Assembly (NCBI GenBank): GCA_003455945.1
Contig: DMPQ01000447.1
Span: 1-7,628, forward strand
DNA length: 7,628 bases
Origin: Planctomycetaceae bacterium
Lineage (GTDB): Bacteria; Planctomycetota; Planctomycetia; Pirellulales; Pirellulaceae
Reading direction: 5' to 3'
This document shows, piece by piece, positions 1-6,224 of the stretch (the stretch's first letter is position 1; the number at the start of each line of letters is the position of its first letter). The notes beneath the pieces are model-generated. The model saw only the letters and a program-made list of their open reading frames with translations, searched no databases and was not told the DNA's origin. The position numbers and the translations under genes were made by a program.

Positions 1-959
1 TCATCGGCGTGCTCGTCGCGCTGTTGCTCCCCGCCGTCCAGATGGCACGCGAAGCGGCTCGCCGTACCCGCTGCTCCAATAACCTCAAGCAGCTCGGCCT
101 CGCCGCCCACAACTACGAAGGGGTGCACGGCCACTTGCCGGTCGGCTCCGAGTCGCGGGCGTTTCCCGGCGCGCCGAGCTACCCGCACAACTTCTACCGG
201 TGGTCCGTGCTGGCGCACCTCTCGCCGTACTACGAGCAGGGAACGCTCTTCTCGGCGCTCGATCTCGAAACGCCGCTCTACGCGCCGCCGACCTTCGCGA
301 TCGCTCCGCAGAACGCGCCGGCCGTCGCCGCCGTTCTGCCGTTGCTTCAGTGTCCGTCGGACGAAAGCCGCGTGCTGGCGACCGGCCACGGCCCGACCAG
401 CTATGCGGGGAACGCCGGTACCGGCCGAGACGGCGGATCGCCGTTCGACGCCGACGGCATCTTCTACATCAACTCGGCGACGACTTTCGGAGAGATCGCC
501 GACGGTACGACCAACACGCTCCTGTTCAGCGAGAGTCTCCAGGGGCGAGGGCCGACCTCATCCGGAGACGCGACGCTCGTACAACGGGATCCGCAGCGAG
601 TCTACCGCTTCGTCTACGGCGCCCCGCTCTCGGACAGCGCCTGCAACGGAGCCGGCCTGTTCAACGTCAGCGATCTGCGCGGCTTCAGCTGGGTCAACGG
701 CGAGTTCCGTTGCGCCCTGATGAATACCTACTATCCGCCGAACTCGCTCGTTCCGGATTGCCTAGGCGTCTCGTTCGACCCGGACCCTGCGCGGCTCTAC
801 ACCGGTTTCGGCTGGCGGACCGCTCGCAGCCAGCATCCCGGTGGCGTGCAGATCGGGCTGGCCGACGGATCGGTAAGGTTCCTGTCCAAGACCGTCTCGA
901 TCGACGTCTGGCGAGCGCTCGGCAGCCGCAACGGCGGCGAGATCGTCGGCACCTTCTGA
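1..959 (+). CDS. DUF1559 pilin-like secreted protein, 5'-truncated
   Basis: This is the C-terminal part of a DUF1559 (SBP_bac_10-type) protein, a type IV pilin / type II pseudopilin-like family typical of planctomycetes. The window starts inside the N-terminal hydrophobic helix: the first readable residues are IGVLVALLLPAVQMAREAAR, followed by the family signature CSNNLKQLGLAAHNY. The C-terminal hallmark, an HPGG...ADGSVRF segment, lies at 834-881, and the protein ends at a TGA at 957-959. The prepilin cleavage site and true start lie upstream; GTG at 9 is internal to the membrane helix and is not the start. Family members are exported and anchored by the N-terminal helix, but their individual functions are unknown. 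The protein appears unrelated to the genes downstream, from which it is separated by 119 nt and a stem-loop. Confidence 0.93.
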   Translation, partial: IGVLVALLLPAVQMAREAARRTRCSNNLKQLGLAAHNYEGVHGHLPVGSESRAFPGAPSYPHNFYRWSVLAHLSPYYEQGTLFSALDLETPLYAPPTFAIAPQNAPAVAAVLPLLQCPSDESRVLATGHGPTSYAGNAGTGRDGGSPFDADGIFYINSATTFGEIADGTTNTLLFSESLQGRGPTSSGDATLVQRDPQRVYRFVYGAPLSDSACNGAGLFNVSDLRGFSWVNGEFRCALMNTYYPPNSLVPDCLGVSFDPDPARLYTGFGWRTARSQHPGGVQIGLADGSVRFLSKTVSIDVWRALGSRNGGEIVGTF

Positions 960-975
960 AACTCGACGCACGAAT

Positions 976-1009
976 CGAGGCGACCGAATCGACGGAATCG
1001 TTCGCCTCG
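976..1009 (+). terminator. Stem-loop after the DUF1559 gene, possible terminator
   Basis: An 8-bp perfect inverted repeat (CGAGGCGA at 976-983, TCGCCTCG at 1002-1009) continues inward after one mismatch with 3 more pairs (985-987 with 998-1000), leaving a 10-nt loop. It starts 16 nt after the stop codon, the usual place for a terminator. No T-run follows, so an intrinsic terminator of the standard type is not proven. It could instead be a 3'-end stabilising hairpin. Confidence 0.4.
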
Positions 1010-1078
1010 TTCCGCCTCCACCGGTTGTGGCTCCTCGTTCCGACGAGCACATCATCCTGTCGTTCGCGAGTCGCCCGC

Positions 1079-1879
1079 ATGAACGATCGCACTGCCTTCT
1101 CGGCGTGGATCCCCACTTCGGAGAACGCCGATCCGATCGCGTCCTATCACCGGGACGGCTTCGTCGTCCTGCGCCGACTGTTCGATCCGTCGACGATCGC
1201 GGCAGCCGACCGCGACGCGCAGCGACTGCTCGTCGAACGCTCCGATCTGATGTCGGAACGAAATCTGCGATGCCGGTATCGGACCGATGTCTCGAACGGC
1301 GCTTCGGTCTTCGAGACGTTCGATCCGGTGATCGACCTGGCCGAGTCGATCGCTCGGATCGCGCTCGCTCCGACTCTGCTCGCGTTTCTCGAGCGGATCT
1401 ACGGCGAACCGGCCCACTTGTTCAAGGACAAGCTGATCTACAAGCCGCCGGGAATCGAAGGATACCCGCTGCATCAGGACTACATCGCTTGGCCCGGCTT
1501 TCCCAGGTCGTTCCTGACCGTGCTCGTCCCGTTCGAACGAGCGGATGTGGAGAACGGCTGTACGGTCTGCTGGACCGGCTATCACGCCACCGGCGCACTG
1601 ACTCCCGAAGACGGGACCTTCCGGCCGCTCGACCCGGCCGACTTCGATGCTCGACGACAGGTTCCCTTGTGTCTCGATCCGGGAGACGTCGCGATCTTCT
1701 CGGGCTTCACGCCGCATCACTCCGAACCGAACCGATCGGCCCGATGGCGTCGGCAGCTGTATCTGAGCTACAACGCGGAGCGTGACGGCGGCGATCGTCG
1801 CGCCGCTCACTATGCGGAGTTTCACGCCTGGATGCGCGAACGACTCGGTCCCCGAGGTGATGATGTCTTCTTCCGCTGA
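1079..1879 (+). CDS. PhyH-family Fe(II)/2-oxoglutarate dioxygenase
   Basis: This 266-residue protein belongs to the phytanoyl-CoA dioxygenase (PhyH) superfamily, whose members hydroxylate small molecules using Fe(II), O2 and 2-oxoglutarate. The HxD iron motif is H132-Q-D134 in PLHQDYIAWPGF. The distal His is in TPHHSEPN (H213, aligned with the first position of the usual HGSGPN motif). An Arg in the following strand WRRQLYLSY (R224/R225) is placed to bind the 2-oxoglutarate carboxylate. The N-terminal FHRDGF-type family start appears as SYHRDGFVVLRRLF at 22-35, which supports ATG 1079, although no strong Shine-Dalgarno precedes it. Length is normal for the family. The 3' end overlaps the MFS gene by 17 nt, suggesting translational coupling. 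The substrate is unknown. PhyH relatives PhnY and TmpA hydroxylate organophosphonates next to phosphorus, so with ArsI nearby an organoarsenical or organophosphonate substrate is conceivable, but this is inference only. Confidence 0.9.
   Translation: MNDRTAFSAWIPTSENADPIASYHRDGFVVLRRLFDPSTIAAADRDAQRLLVERSDLMSERNLRCRYRTDVSNGASVFETFDPVIDLAESIARIALAPTLLAFLERIYGEPAHLFKDKLIYKPPGIEGYPLHQDYIAWPGFPRSFLTVLVPFERADVENGCTVCWTGYHATGALTPEDGTFRPLDPADFDARRQVPLCLDPGDVAIFSGFTPHHSEPNRSARWRRQLYLSYNAERDGGDRRAAHYAEFHAWMRERLGPRGDDVFFR
1854..1857 (+). promoter_or_regulatory. Ribosome binding site of the MFS gene
   Basis: GAGG lies inside the end of the PhyH gene, 5 nt before ATG 1863. It favours ATG 1863 over the adjacent ATG 1860 (only 2 nt away) and over more distant in-frame upstream codons. 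Confidence 0.5.
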
Positions 1880-3152
1880 ACGAGACGCGGGGATCGTCGG
1901 AAAGACTCCGGTCACCAGCGGAGCGTCTCGCGGCTACCTGGTCGGCTGGTGGATGATCGTCCCGGCCGCCGCGCTGATGGTCGCGACACTCCCCGGACGG
2001 ACGCACGGTCTCGGTCTGGTGACCAAGCCGCTCCTGGCCGACCTCGGCCTTGCTTCGACCACCTTCGCCACGATCAATCTCGTCGCGACGCTGCTGGGAG
2101 GGCTTGCCTGTCTGCCGATCGGCCGCGCGATCGACCGGTTCGGTATCCGGCCGATCGCCCCGCTGATCCTGATCGGTCTCGGCCTCGCGGTCATCGGCGT
2201 CGCGGCGTCGCGCGATGCGGCCCCCCTGTCGATTGCCGTCACGGCGACCCGAGCCTTCGGCCAAAGCATGCTGTCGGTCGCGAGTCTGACGCTCGTGGGC
2301 AAGTGGTTCTCGCGCCGCTTGCCGCGAGCGATGGGGATCTATTCGGTCGCGATGGGGATCGGCTTCATGATCGCCTTTCCTGCCGTCGGCGGCCGCATCG
2401 CCGCTGCGGGATGGCGGCAGTCCTGGTACGAACTCGGCATCCTGCTGATCGTCGCCGCACCGATCGCCTGGTTGGTCATTCGCAACGGGCCGCGCGATCG
2501 GTGCCCGGAGTTCGGTCATGAGGCGAAGGAATCGGGCGAGTCGGAAGCCGCTTCGGGGGCGACGTTCCTCGCCGCCCTCGCGACTCCGGCGTTCTGGAGC
2601 GTCGCCCTCGGCGTTTCCCTCTACGGCGCGAGTAGCTCCGGCCTATCGCTCTACCAGGAATTGCTGCTGGCGGAACAGGGCTTCGATGCGGCGACCTATC
2701 ACCGGACGCTTGCTGCCGGAGCGATCGTCGGCGTCGCGACGAACCTGATCGCCGGTCTGCTGTTGACCGGCAGTCGATTGCGACTGGCACTGACCGCGGC
2801 GCTGTTCGTCCAGGCCGGCGCTCTCGCTACCTTTCGTCAGATCGATTCCATGACCGAACTCTGGGTCTGGGTCGTGGCGATGGGAGTCTCGGGCGGCTTT
2901 CTGACCGTCGTCTTCTTCTCGGCCTGGGGGCATCTCTTCGGAGCCGCCCATTTGGGTCGCATCCAGGGGGGAGCTCAGGCGCTCACCGTTCTCTTTTCGG
3001 CCGTCGGTCCTCTGATCACCTCGAGTTGCTTCGATCGCTGGGGTTCCTACGGTAGCGCGACGACCCTGTTCGCCGTCGCGGCATTCGCCTGCGGCATCGC
3101 AGCCGCCTTCGTGCCGATTCGTTCCTATCGCGATGCACTGACCGCCCCCTGA
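1863..3152 (+). CDS. Major facilitator superfamily transporter
   Basis: This is a 429-residue MFS permease (PF07690 type) of the inner membrane with the normal length and layout of about 12 helices in two halves. After a short polar N-terminus, the first helix begins near residue 25 (GYLVGWWMIVPAAALMV). The MFS loop 2-3 signature is present as GRAIDRFGIRP at 87-97. A polar linker rich in Glu and Ser (RDRCPEFGHEAKESGESEAA) joins the two halves. The start was chosen at ATG 1863 because a GAGG precedes it and the hydrophobic core begins only after it. The gene overlaps the PhyH oxygenase and lies 39 nt before the ArsI-like gene, so all three are probably co-transcribed. The transported compound is not recognisable. 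By position it could move the substrate or product of the oxygenase or lyase. It has no adjacent GAPDH gene as ArsJ permeases do, so the symbol arsJ is not applied. Confidence 0.9.
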   Translation: MSSSAERDAGIVGKTPVTSGASRGYLVGWWMIVPAAALMVATLPGRTHGLGLVTKPLLADLGLASTTFATINLVATLLGGLACLPIGRAIDRFGIRPIAPLILIGLGLAVIGVAASRDAAPLSIAVTATRAFGQSMLSVASLTLVGKWFSRRLPRAMGIYSVAMGIGFMIAFPAVGGRIAAAGWRQSWYELGILLIVAAPIAWLVIRNGPRDRCPEFGHEAKESGESEAASGATFLAALATPAFWSVALGVSLYGASSSGLSLYQELLLAEQGFDAATYHRTLAAGAIVGVATNLIAGLLLTGSRLRLALTAALFVQAGALATFRQIDSMTELWVWVVAMGVSGGFLTVVFFSAWGHLFGAAHLGRIQGGAQALTVLFSAVGPLITSSCFDRWGSYGSATTLFAVAAFACGIAAAFVPIRSYRDALTAP

Positions 3153-3180
3153 TCGTTCCCCTTTCGACCTGCCCGAAACC

Positions 3181-3185
3181 GGAGG
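3181..3185 (+). promoter_or_regulatory. Strong Shine-Dalgarno of the ArsI fusion gene
   Basis: GGAGG sits 6 nt before ATG 3192 in the 39-nt gap after the MFS gene. It fixes the start of the fusion protein and indicates efficient independent initiation within the operon. Confidence 0.8.
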
Positions 3186-3191
3186 CCTTCG

Positions 3192-4358
3192 ATGAATCCG
3201 TCGCTCCTCGACATCACCGCCACCGCGAAAGCCCTGCCGTCGACCGATGGCGTTCGCTTCCACATGTCGCTCAACGTCTCGAACCTCGACCAGTCGGTCG
3301 AGTTCTACCGCCGGGTCTTCGGTATCGAACCGGCGAAGCGGCGCGTCGATTACGCGAAGTTCGAGGTACCGTTCCCGCCGCTCGTCCTTTCGCTGGAGCC
3401 GCATGCGCCGGGACGCGGAGGCTCGCTCAATCATGTCGGCCTTCGCTTGCCCGATGCTGCAGCCCTCGAACGTCTTCGACGGGAGATGACCGAGCGAGGA
3501 CTGCGCACCGATCTGACCGAGAACGTCGAGTGCTGTTACGCGCGACAGGACAAGTTCTGGCTCCACTCGCCCGACGGCGTGCTCTGGGAGTTCTATCTGC
3601 TGACCGAGGATCTCGAGCATCATGGCCAGGGACAATCGGCCGAGGCGATCGGTCTGACCGAGGGACGATCGGAGACGATGCAGCCTCCCCGTCGAGTCGC
3701 GGCGCATCGGATCGATCAGGGGACGAACGTCATCTTCGACGTCGCCGACGGCTCGCTCGACGAGATCGATCTGCAGGGGACGTTCAATCTACCGGTCGAC
3801 CTCGACGCGGTCGTCCGAGAAGCTCGCCGCGCTCTCGCTCCCGGCGGTATCGTTCGCGCTCACGTGCTGACCGCCGATCGAGTCGTCCCGGACTCGGACG
3901 TCGCTCTTCCCGGCCCCGCAGCGGTCGTTCGTCGCGTGCCGGTCGATCGGGATCTGGTCGAGGGGATGATGCGAGCCGGCTTGGTCGACATCCGCTTCGA
4001 TCAGCTTGCCGAACACCCCTGCTTCGCCATCGGCGATGCGGCCTGCCGTCAGACTCGTCTGTCGGCTCGCGCCCCCGAGGGGAACACCGGAAGGCGAGGA
4101 GTTCGGAACGCTGAGTCGCCAGGGGGGGCCGATCAGCGAGACGCATCGGGCGAGGCGACGGTGACGCTGATGCCGCTGGGTCCGTTTGCCGAATGGCTTG
4201 ACGATCGAGGCATCCGTTTCGTACGGGGCGAGCGGATCGAGGTGGCGGCCGTCGACGCTGAACGCCTGACGCGAGAGTTCCCCGGCTCCTTTGTCCGACT
4301 CGAACGTCCGAACGCGCCGGTCTGCGGTACGACTCCAGCACCGGCTCGCCCTCGCTGA
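3192..4358 (+). CDS. arsI: ArsI-type C-As lyase fused to methyltransferase-like domain
   Basis: Residues about 20-144 form a vicinal-oxygen-chelate domain of the ArsI/CadI group, Fe(II) dioxygenases that cleave the C-As bond of trivalent organoarsenicals such as MAs(III). H24, H81 and E133 match the ArsI iron ligands (H5, H62, E115 in the Nostoc enzyme). The vicinal pair C114-C115 in ECCYARQDKFW matches C96-C97, which bind the arsenical; the offset is a constant 18-19 residues. Ordinary ArsI proteins end soon after this point, but this one has 388 residues. Residues about 180-295 resemble the second half of a class I methyltransferase (DGSLDEIDLQGTFNL, then REARRALAPGGIVRAHVL), with no GxGxG SAM motif before it. 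A 25-residue low-complexity linker leads to a tail (LGPFAEWLDDRGIRFVRGER, 329-348) like one I recall at the C-terminus of ArsM-like methyltransferases. Extra cysteines are C277, C285 and C378. Arsenic specificity is well supported by residues; the role of the C-terminal part is unknown. Confidence 0.85.
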   Translation: MNPSLLDITATAKALPSTDGVRFHMSLNVSNLDQSVEFYRRVFGIEPAKRRVDYAKFEVPFPPLVLSLEPHAPGRGGSLNHVGLRLPDAAALERLRREMTERGLRTDLTENVECCYARQDKFWLHSPDGVLWEFYLLTEDLEHHGQGQSAEAIGLTEGRSETMQPPRRVAAHRIDQGTNVIFDVADGSLDEIDLQGTFNLPVDLDAVVREARRALAPGGIVRAHVLTADRVVPDSDVALPGPAAVVRRVPVDRDLVEGMMRAGLVDIRFDQLAEHPCFAIGDAACRQTRLSARAPEGNTGRRGVRNAESPGGADQRDASGEATVTLMPLGPFAEWLDDRGIRFVRGERIEVAAVDAERLTREFPGSFVRLERPNAPVCGTTPAPARPR

Positions 4359-4383
4359 TCGAGCGACGATCCGACGTCAGCGA
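4352..4383 (+). terminator. Weak inverted repeat spanning the ArsI fusion stop codon
   Basis: A 7-bp perfect stem (TCGCTGA at 4352-4358 with TCAGCGA at 4377-4383) surrounds an 18-nt loop and includes the TGA stop. No T-run follows and the loop is long, so a terminator role is only a possibility. Confidence 0.2.
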
Positions 4384-4422
4384 CCAAAGAGCGGCATGAG
4401 AGCAGAGCGGCACGTCCGGCCG

Positions 4423-4451
4423 TTGTCCCTCGTCCTCACGACGACTACGAT
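4423..4451 (+). promoter_or_regulatory. Candidate sigma70-type promoter of pstSCAB
   Basis: TTGTCC at 4423-4428 (4 of 6 matches to the -35 consensus) and TACGAT at 4446-4451 (4 of 6 to the -10 consensus) are separated by an ideal 17 nt. They lie in the 170-nt gap before pstS, and the predicted transcript would start near 4458. In a high-GC genome a match of this quality can occur by chance. Confidence 0.3.
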
Positions 4452-4464
4452 CGCTGTTTCGCTT

Positions 4465-4476
4465 GATCGTACGATC
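4465..4476. promoter_or_regulatory. Perfect 12-bp palindrome, possible operator
   Basis: GATCGTACGATC is a perfect 12-bp palindrome just downstream of the candidate transcription start of the pst operon, a position where a bound dimeric repressor could block transcription. It does not resemble a PhoB box (direct repeats of CTGTCAT type). GATC-containing words are abundant throughout the window, which lowers its weight as evidence of a specific operator. Confidence 0.3.
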
Positions 4477-4487
4477 GTCAGAATGTC

Positions 4488-4507
4488 TCCGCCGTCACGA
4501 CGGCGGA
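4488..4507 (+). promoter_or_regulatory. GC-rich hairpin in the pstS leader
   Basis: TCCGCCGT (4488-4495) pairs perfectly with ACGGCGGA (4500-4507) around a CACG tetraloop, giving a stable 8-bp hairpin. It ends 8 nt before the pstS Shine-Dalgarno and 21 nt before the GTG start. No T-run follows. It may modulate translation or stabilise the mRNA 5' end. Confidence 0.4.
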
Positions 4508-4515
4508 ACTGCTGT

Positions 4516-4519
4516 GGAG
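4516..4519 (+). promoter_or_regulatory. Ribosome binding site choosing the pstS GTG start
   Basis: GGAG lies 9 nt before GTG 4529. Starting there gives a textbook lipoprotein signal peptide. The in-frame TTG at 4463 would instead add a charged extension and put the leader hairpin inside the coding region. Confidence 0.6.
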
Positions 4520-4528
4520 AACGCGTTC

Positions 4529-5389
4529 GTGACGTCGCCACTCCGCTCGTTTCTGCCGCTCGCACTGATGTTGGCGGCGCTGGCCGGATGTCGCCCTCCG
4601 GCCGAGTCGGCCGGTGAAGCCGAGCGCTCCGCAGCGAATCGACTCGAAGGCCGCTTGCTCCTCTCCGGCTCGAGCACTGTCGCGCCGCTGGTCTCGGAGA
4701 TCGCCGCTCGTTTCGAAGCGATGCATCCGGGAGTCCGGATCGACATCCAGACCGGCGGATCGGGGAAGGGAATCGCCGACGTCCGCGCCGCTCAGGCGGA
4801 CATCGGCATGACCAGTCGCCCGCTGAAGGAGGACGAGCAGGATCTGGTCGCGCATCGTCTGGCGACCGACGGCGTCGCGCTGATCGTCCAAGCATCGAAT
4901 CCGATTCCCGAGCTGACGCGGCAGCAGGTGATCGACATCTATACCGGCGCGATCGACGACTGGAGCCGGCTCGGCGGAGCCGCGTTGCCGATCCAGGTCG
5001 TGCACAAGGCGGAAGGGCGAGCGACGCTCGAAGTCTTCCTCGCTCATTTCGAGATCGACAACACGGCGATCCGCCCCGATGTGATCGTCGGCGAGAACGC
5101 CCAGGCGATCCTCGCGGTGGCGGGGAGCCCCGGTGCGATCGGCTACGTCTCGATCGGCTCGGCCGAAACCGAAGCACGTCTCGGCGCAGCGATCCGACTG
5201 TTGCCGCTCGACGGCATCCCGGCGACGAGCGACGAGGTGGCTGCGGAGCGTTTTCCGATGAGTCGATCGCTGAATCTGGTCGTCACGTCCGAGCCCTCGC
5301 CGTTGGCGCTCGCGTTCATCGACTATGCCCGATCGGAAGCGGTTCATGACCTGGTTCGGGAAGCGTATTTCGTTCCGTCGACTCGCTGA
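4529..5389 (+). CDS. pstS: Phosphate ABC transporter, substrate-binding lipoprotein PstS
   Basis: PstS captures phosphate outside the inner membrane and delivers it to PstCA. The 286-residue product starts at GTG, with a short basic N-terminus, a hydrophobic stretch and the lipobox LAGC, so lipidation is expected on C21. Phosphate-binding loops of the PstS family follow in order: SGSSTVAPL (46-54), QTGGSGKGI (74-82) and ADIGMTSRPL (90-99). The segment HKAEGRATLEVF stands where other PstS proteins have EGSGT. D91 aligns with the E. coli aspartate that helps discriminate phosphate from arsenate, though I judged this by motif only. The lysine- and acid-rich middle and the GAIGYVSIG segment are typical of the small PstS type (TIGR02136-like). 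The gene's 3' end overlaps pstC by 44 nt, and the complete downstream pstCAB order makes the assignment secure. A related anion such as tungstate is unlikely given the motifs. Confidence 0.93.
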   Translation: MTSPLRSFLPLALMLAALAGCRPPAESAGEAERSAANRLEGRLLLSGSSTVAPLVSEIAARFEAMHPGVRIDIQTGGSGKGIADVRAAQADIGMTSRPLKEDEQDLVAHRLATDGVALIVQASNPIPELTRQQVIDIYTGAIDDWSRLGGAALPIQVVHKAEGRATLEVFLAHFEIDNTAIRPDVIVGENAQAILAVAGSPGAIGYVSIGSAETEARLGAAIRLLPLDGIPATSDEVAAERFPMSRSLNLVVTSEPSPLALAFIDYARSEAVHDLVREAYFVPSTR

Positions 5390-6224
5390 TCGCGCGATCG
5401 AGTTCGCATCGACGCTGGCGGCGCTGACCGCCGCGGCGATCGTGCTGCTGATCCTGGCCTTCATCACGATCGAGGCGTGGCCGGCACTGCGCGATCCGGG
5501 ACCGGCGCGATTCGTGACCGATCGGACCTGGTTCCCACTTTCCGGACAGTTCGGCCTGTTGCCGATGCTGACCGCTTCGGTGCTGACCACGATCGGCGCC
5601 GTACTCCTGGCAGCTCCGCCGGGAATCGCCTCGGCGCTATGGGTTCGTTACTGGGCGCCGCCGTCTCTCGCCTGGTTCCATCGGCGCGCGATCGCGATCC
5701 TGGCCGGAACGCCGTCGGTCGTCTTCGGACAGTGGGGGCTGGTGGTCCTGGCGCCGCTGATTGCGGCCTGGGGAGGCAGCGGCCAGTCGCTGCTGACCGC
5801 CGTGATCGTGCTGGCGCTGATGACGCTGCCGACGATCGCCTTGGCGTCGGATGCGGCACTCGGCTCGATCGACGACGAACTCGTGCGCGGCGGCGCGGCG
5901 CTCGGTCTCGGACGCTGGGGAATCGCAAGCCGTGTCGTGCTCCCCGCCGCGCGATCATCGCTGCTGGCGGGGATCCTGTTGGCCGCCGCTCGAGCCGTCG
6001 GCGAAACGATGGCCGTGCTGATGGTCGCCGGCAACGTCCCCAACTTTCCCGAATCGCTCCTCGCACCGGTTCGGACGCTCACCGCGAACATGGCGCTCGA
6101 GATGGGCTACGCCTCGGCGTCACATCGCTCGATCCTCTTCGTCAGCGGGCTGTTGCTGATGGTCGCCGTCGCGATCCCGTACCTGCTCGCGACGATCGCT
6201 CGCCCCAGGAGCGATCATGGCTGA
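5346..6224 (+). CDS. pstC: Phosphate ABC transporter permease PstC
   Basis: PstC is one of the two inner-membrane subunits that form the phosphate channel of PstSCAB. The 292-residue protein has its first membrane helix at about 24-42, then a periplasmic segment (EAWPALRDPGPARFVTDRTW) typical of PstC, and further helices. The ABC-permease coupling loop is at 183-200 (GAALGLGRWGIASRVVLP), followed by the PstC/PstA-characteristic ARAVGETMAVLM and a NVPNFPESLLAPVRTLTANMALEM segment near the C-terminus. Start ATG 5346 is preferred over ATG 5325 because GGAAG lies 6 nt before it; it sits inside the end of pstS (44-nt overlap). The gene overlaps pstA by 8 nt, so synthesis of the two channel subunits is probably coupled. 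All features look intact. Confidence 0.94.
   Translation: MTWFGKRISFRRLADRAIEFASTLAALTAAAIVLLILAFITIEAWPALRDPGPARFVTDRTWFPLSGQFGLLPMLTASVLTTIGAVLLAAPPGIASALWVRYWAPPSLAWFHRRAIAILAGTPSVVFGQWGLVVLAPLIAAWGGSGQSLLTAVIVLALMTLPTIALASDAALGSIDDELVRGGAALGLGRWGIASRVVLPAARSSLLAGILLAAARAVGETMAVLMVAGNVPNFPESLLAPVRTLTANMALEMGYASASHRSILFVSGLLLMVAVAIPYLLATIARPRSDHG

Noticed and set aside
200..1078. Long upstream extension of the PhyH reading frame (open back to position 200)
   Set aside because: It overlaps the DUF1559 gene in another frame, its translation is Arg-rich low-complexity sequence, and the PhyH homology begins only after ATG 1079.
1782..1862. Earlier in-frame start for the MFS protein at 1782
   Set aside because: It would overlap the PhyH gene by about 100 nt and add a non-hydrophobic, unconserved extension. 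ATG 1863 has a Shine-Dalgarno and fits the family length.
1863..3152. Naming the MFS protein ArsJ
   Set aside because: ArsJ is an MFS organoarsenical permease normally paired with a GAPDH gene. No GAPDH is present here and I see no ArsJ-specific motif, so the name would be a guess.
2643..3707. 354-residue open frame on the minus strand
   Set aside because: It is antisense to the MFS and ArsI genes, Arg/Gly-rich with no recognisable domain; it is a by-product of high GC and codon use.
4463..4528. TTG 4463 as the pstS start
   Set aside because: It lacks a ribosome binding site, places a charged stretch before the signal peptide and includes the leader hairpin. GTG 4529 with GGAG gives a perfect lipoprotein signal.
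4359..4528. PhoB box upstream of pstS
   Set aside because: I searched for CTGTCAT-like direct repeats at 11-nt spacing and saw only a single CTGTTTC-like half near 4454, which is not enough.
4478..5590. 370-residue open frame on the minus strand
   Set aside because: It is antisense to pstS and pstC, with Arg/Asp-rich composition and no family resemblance.
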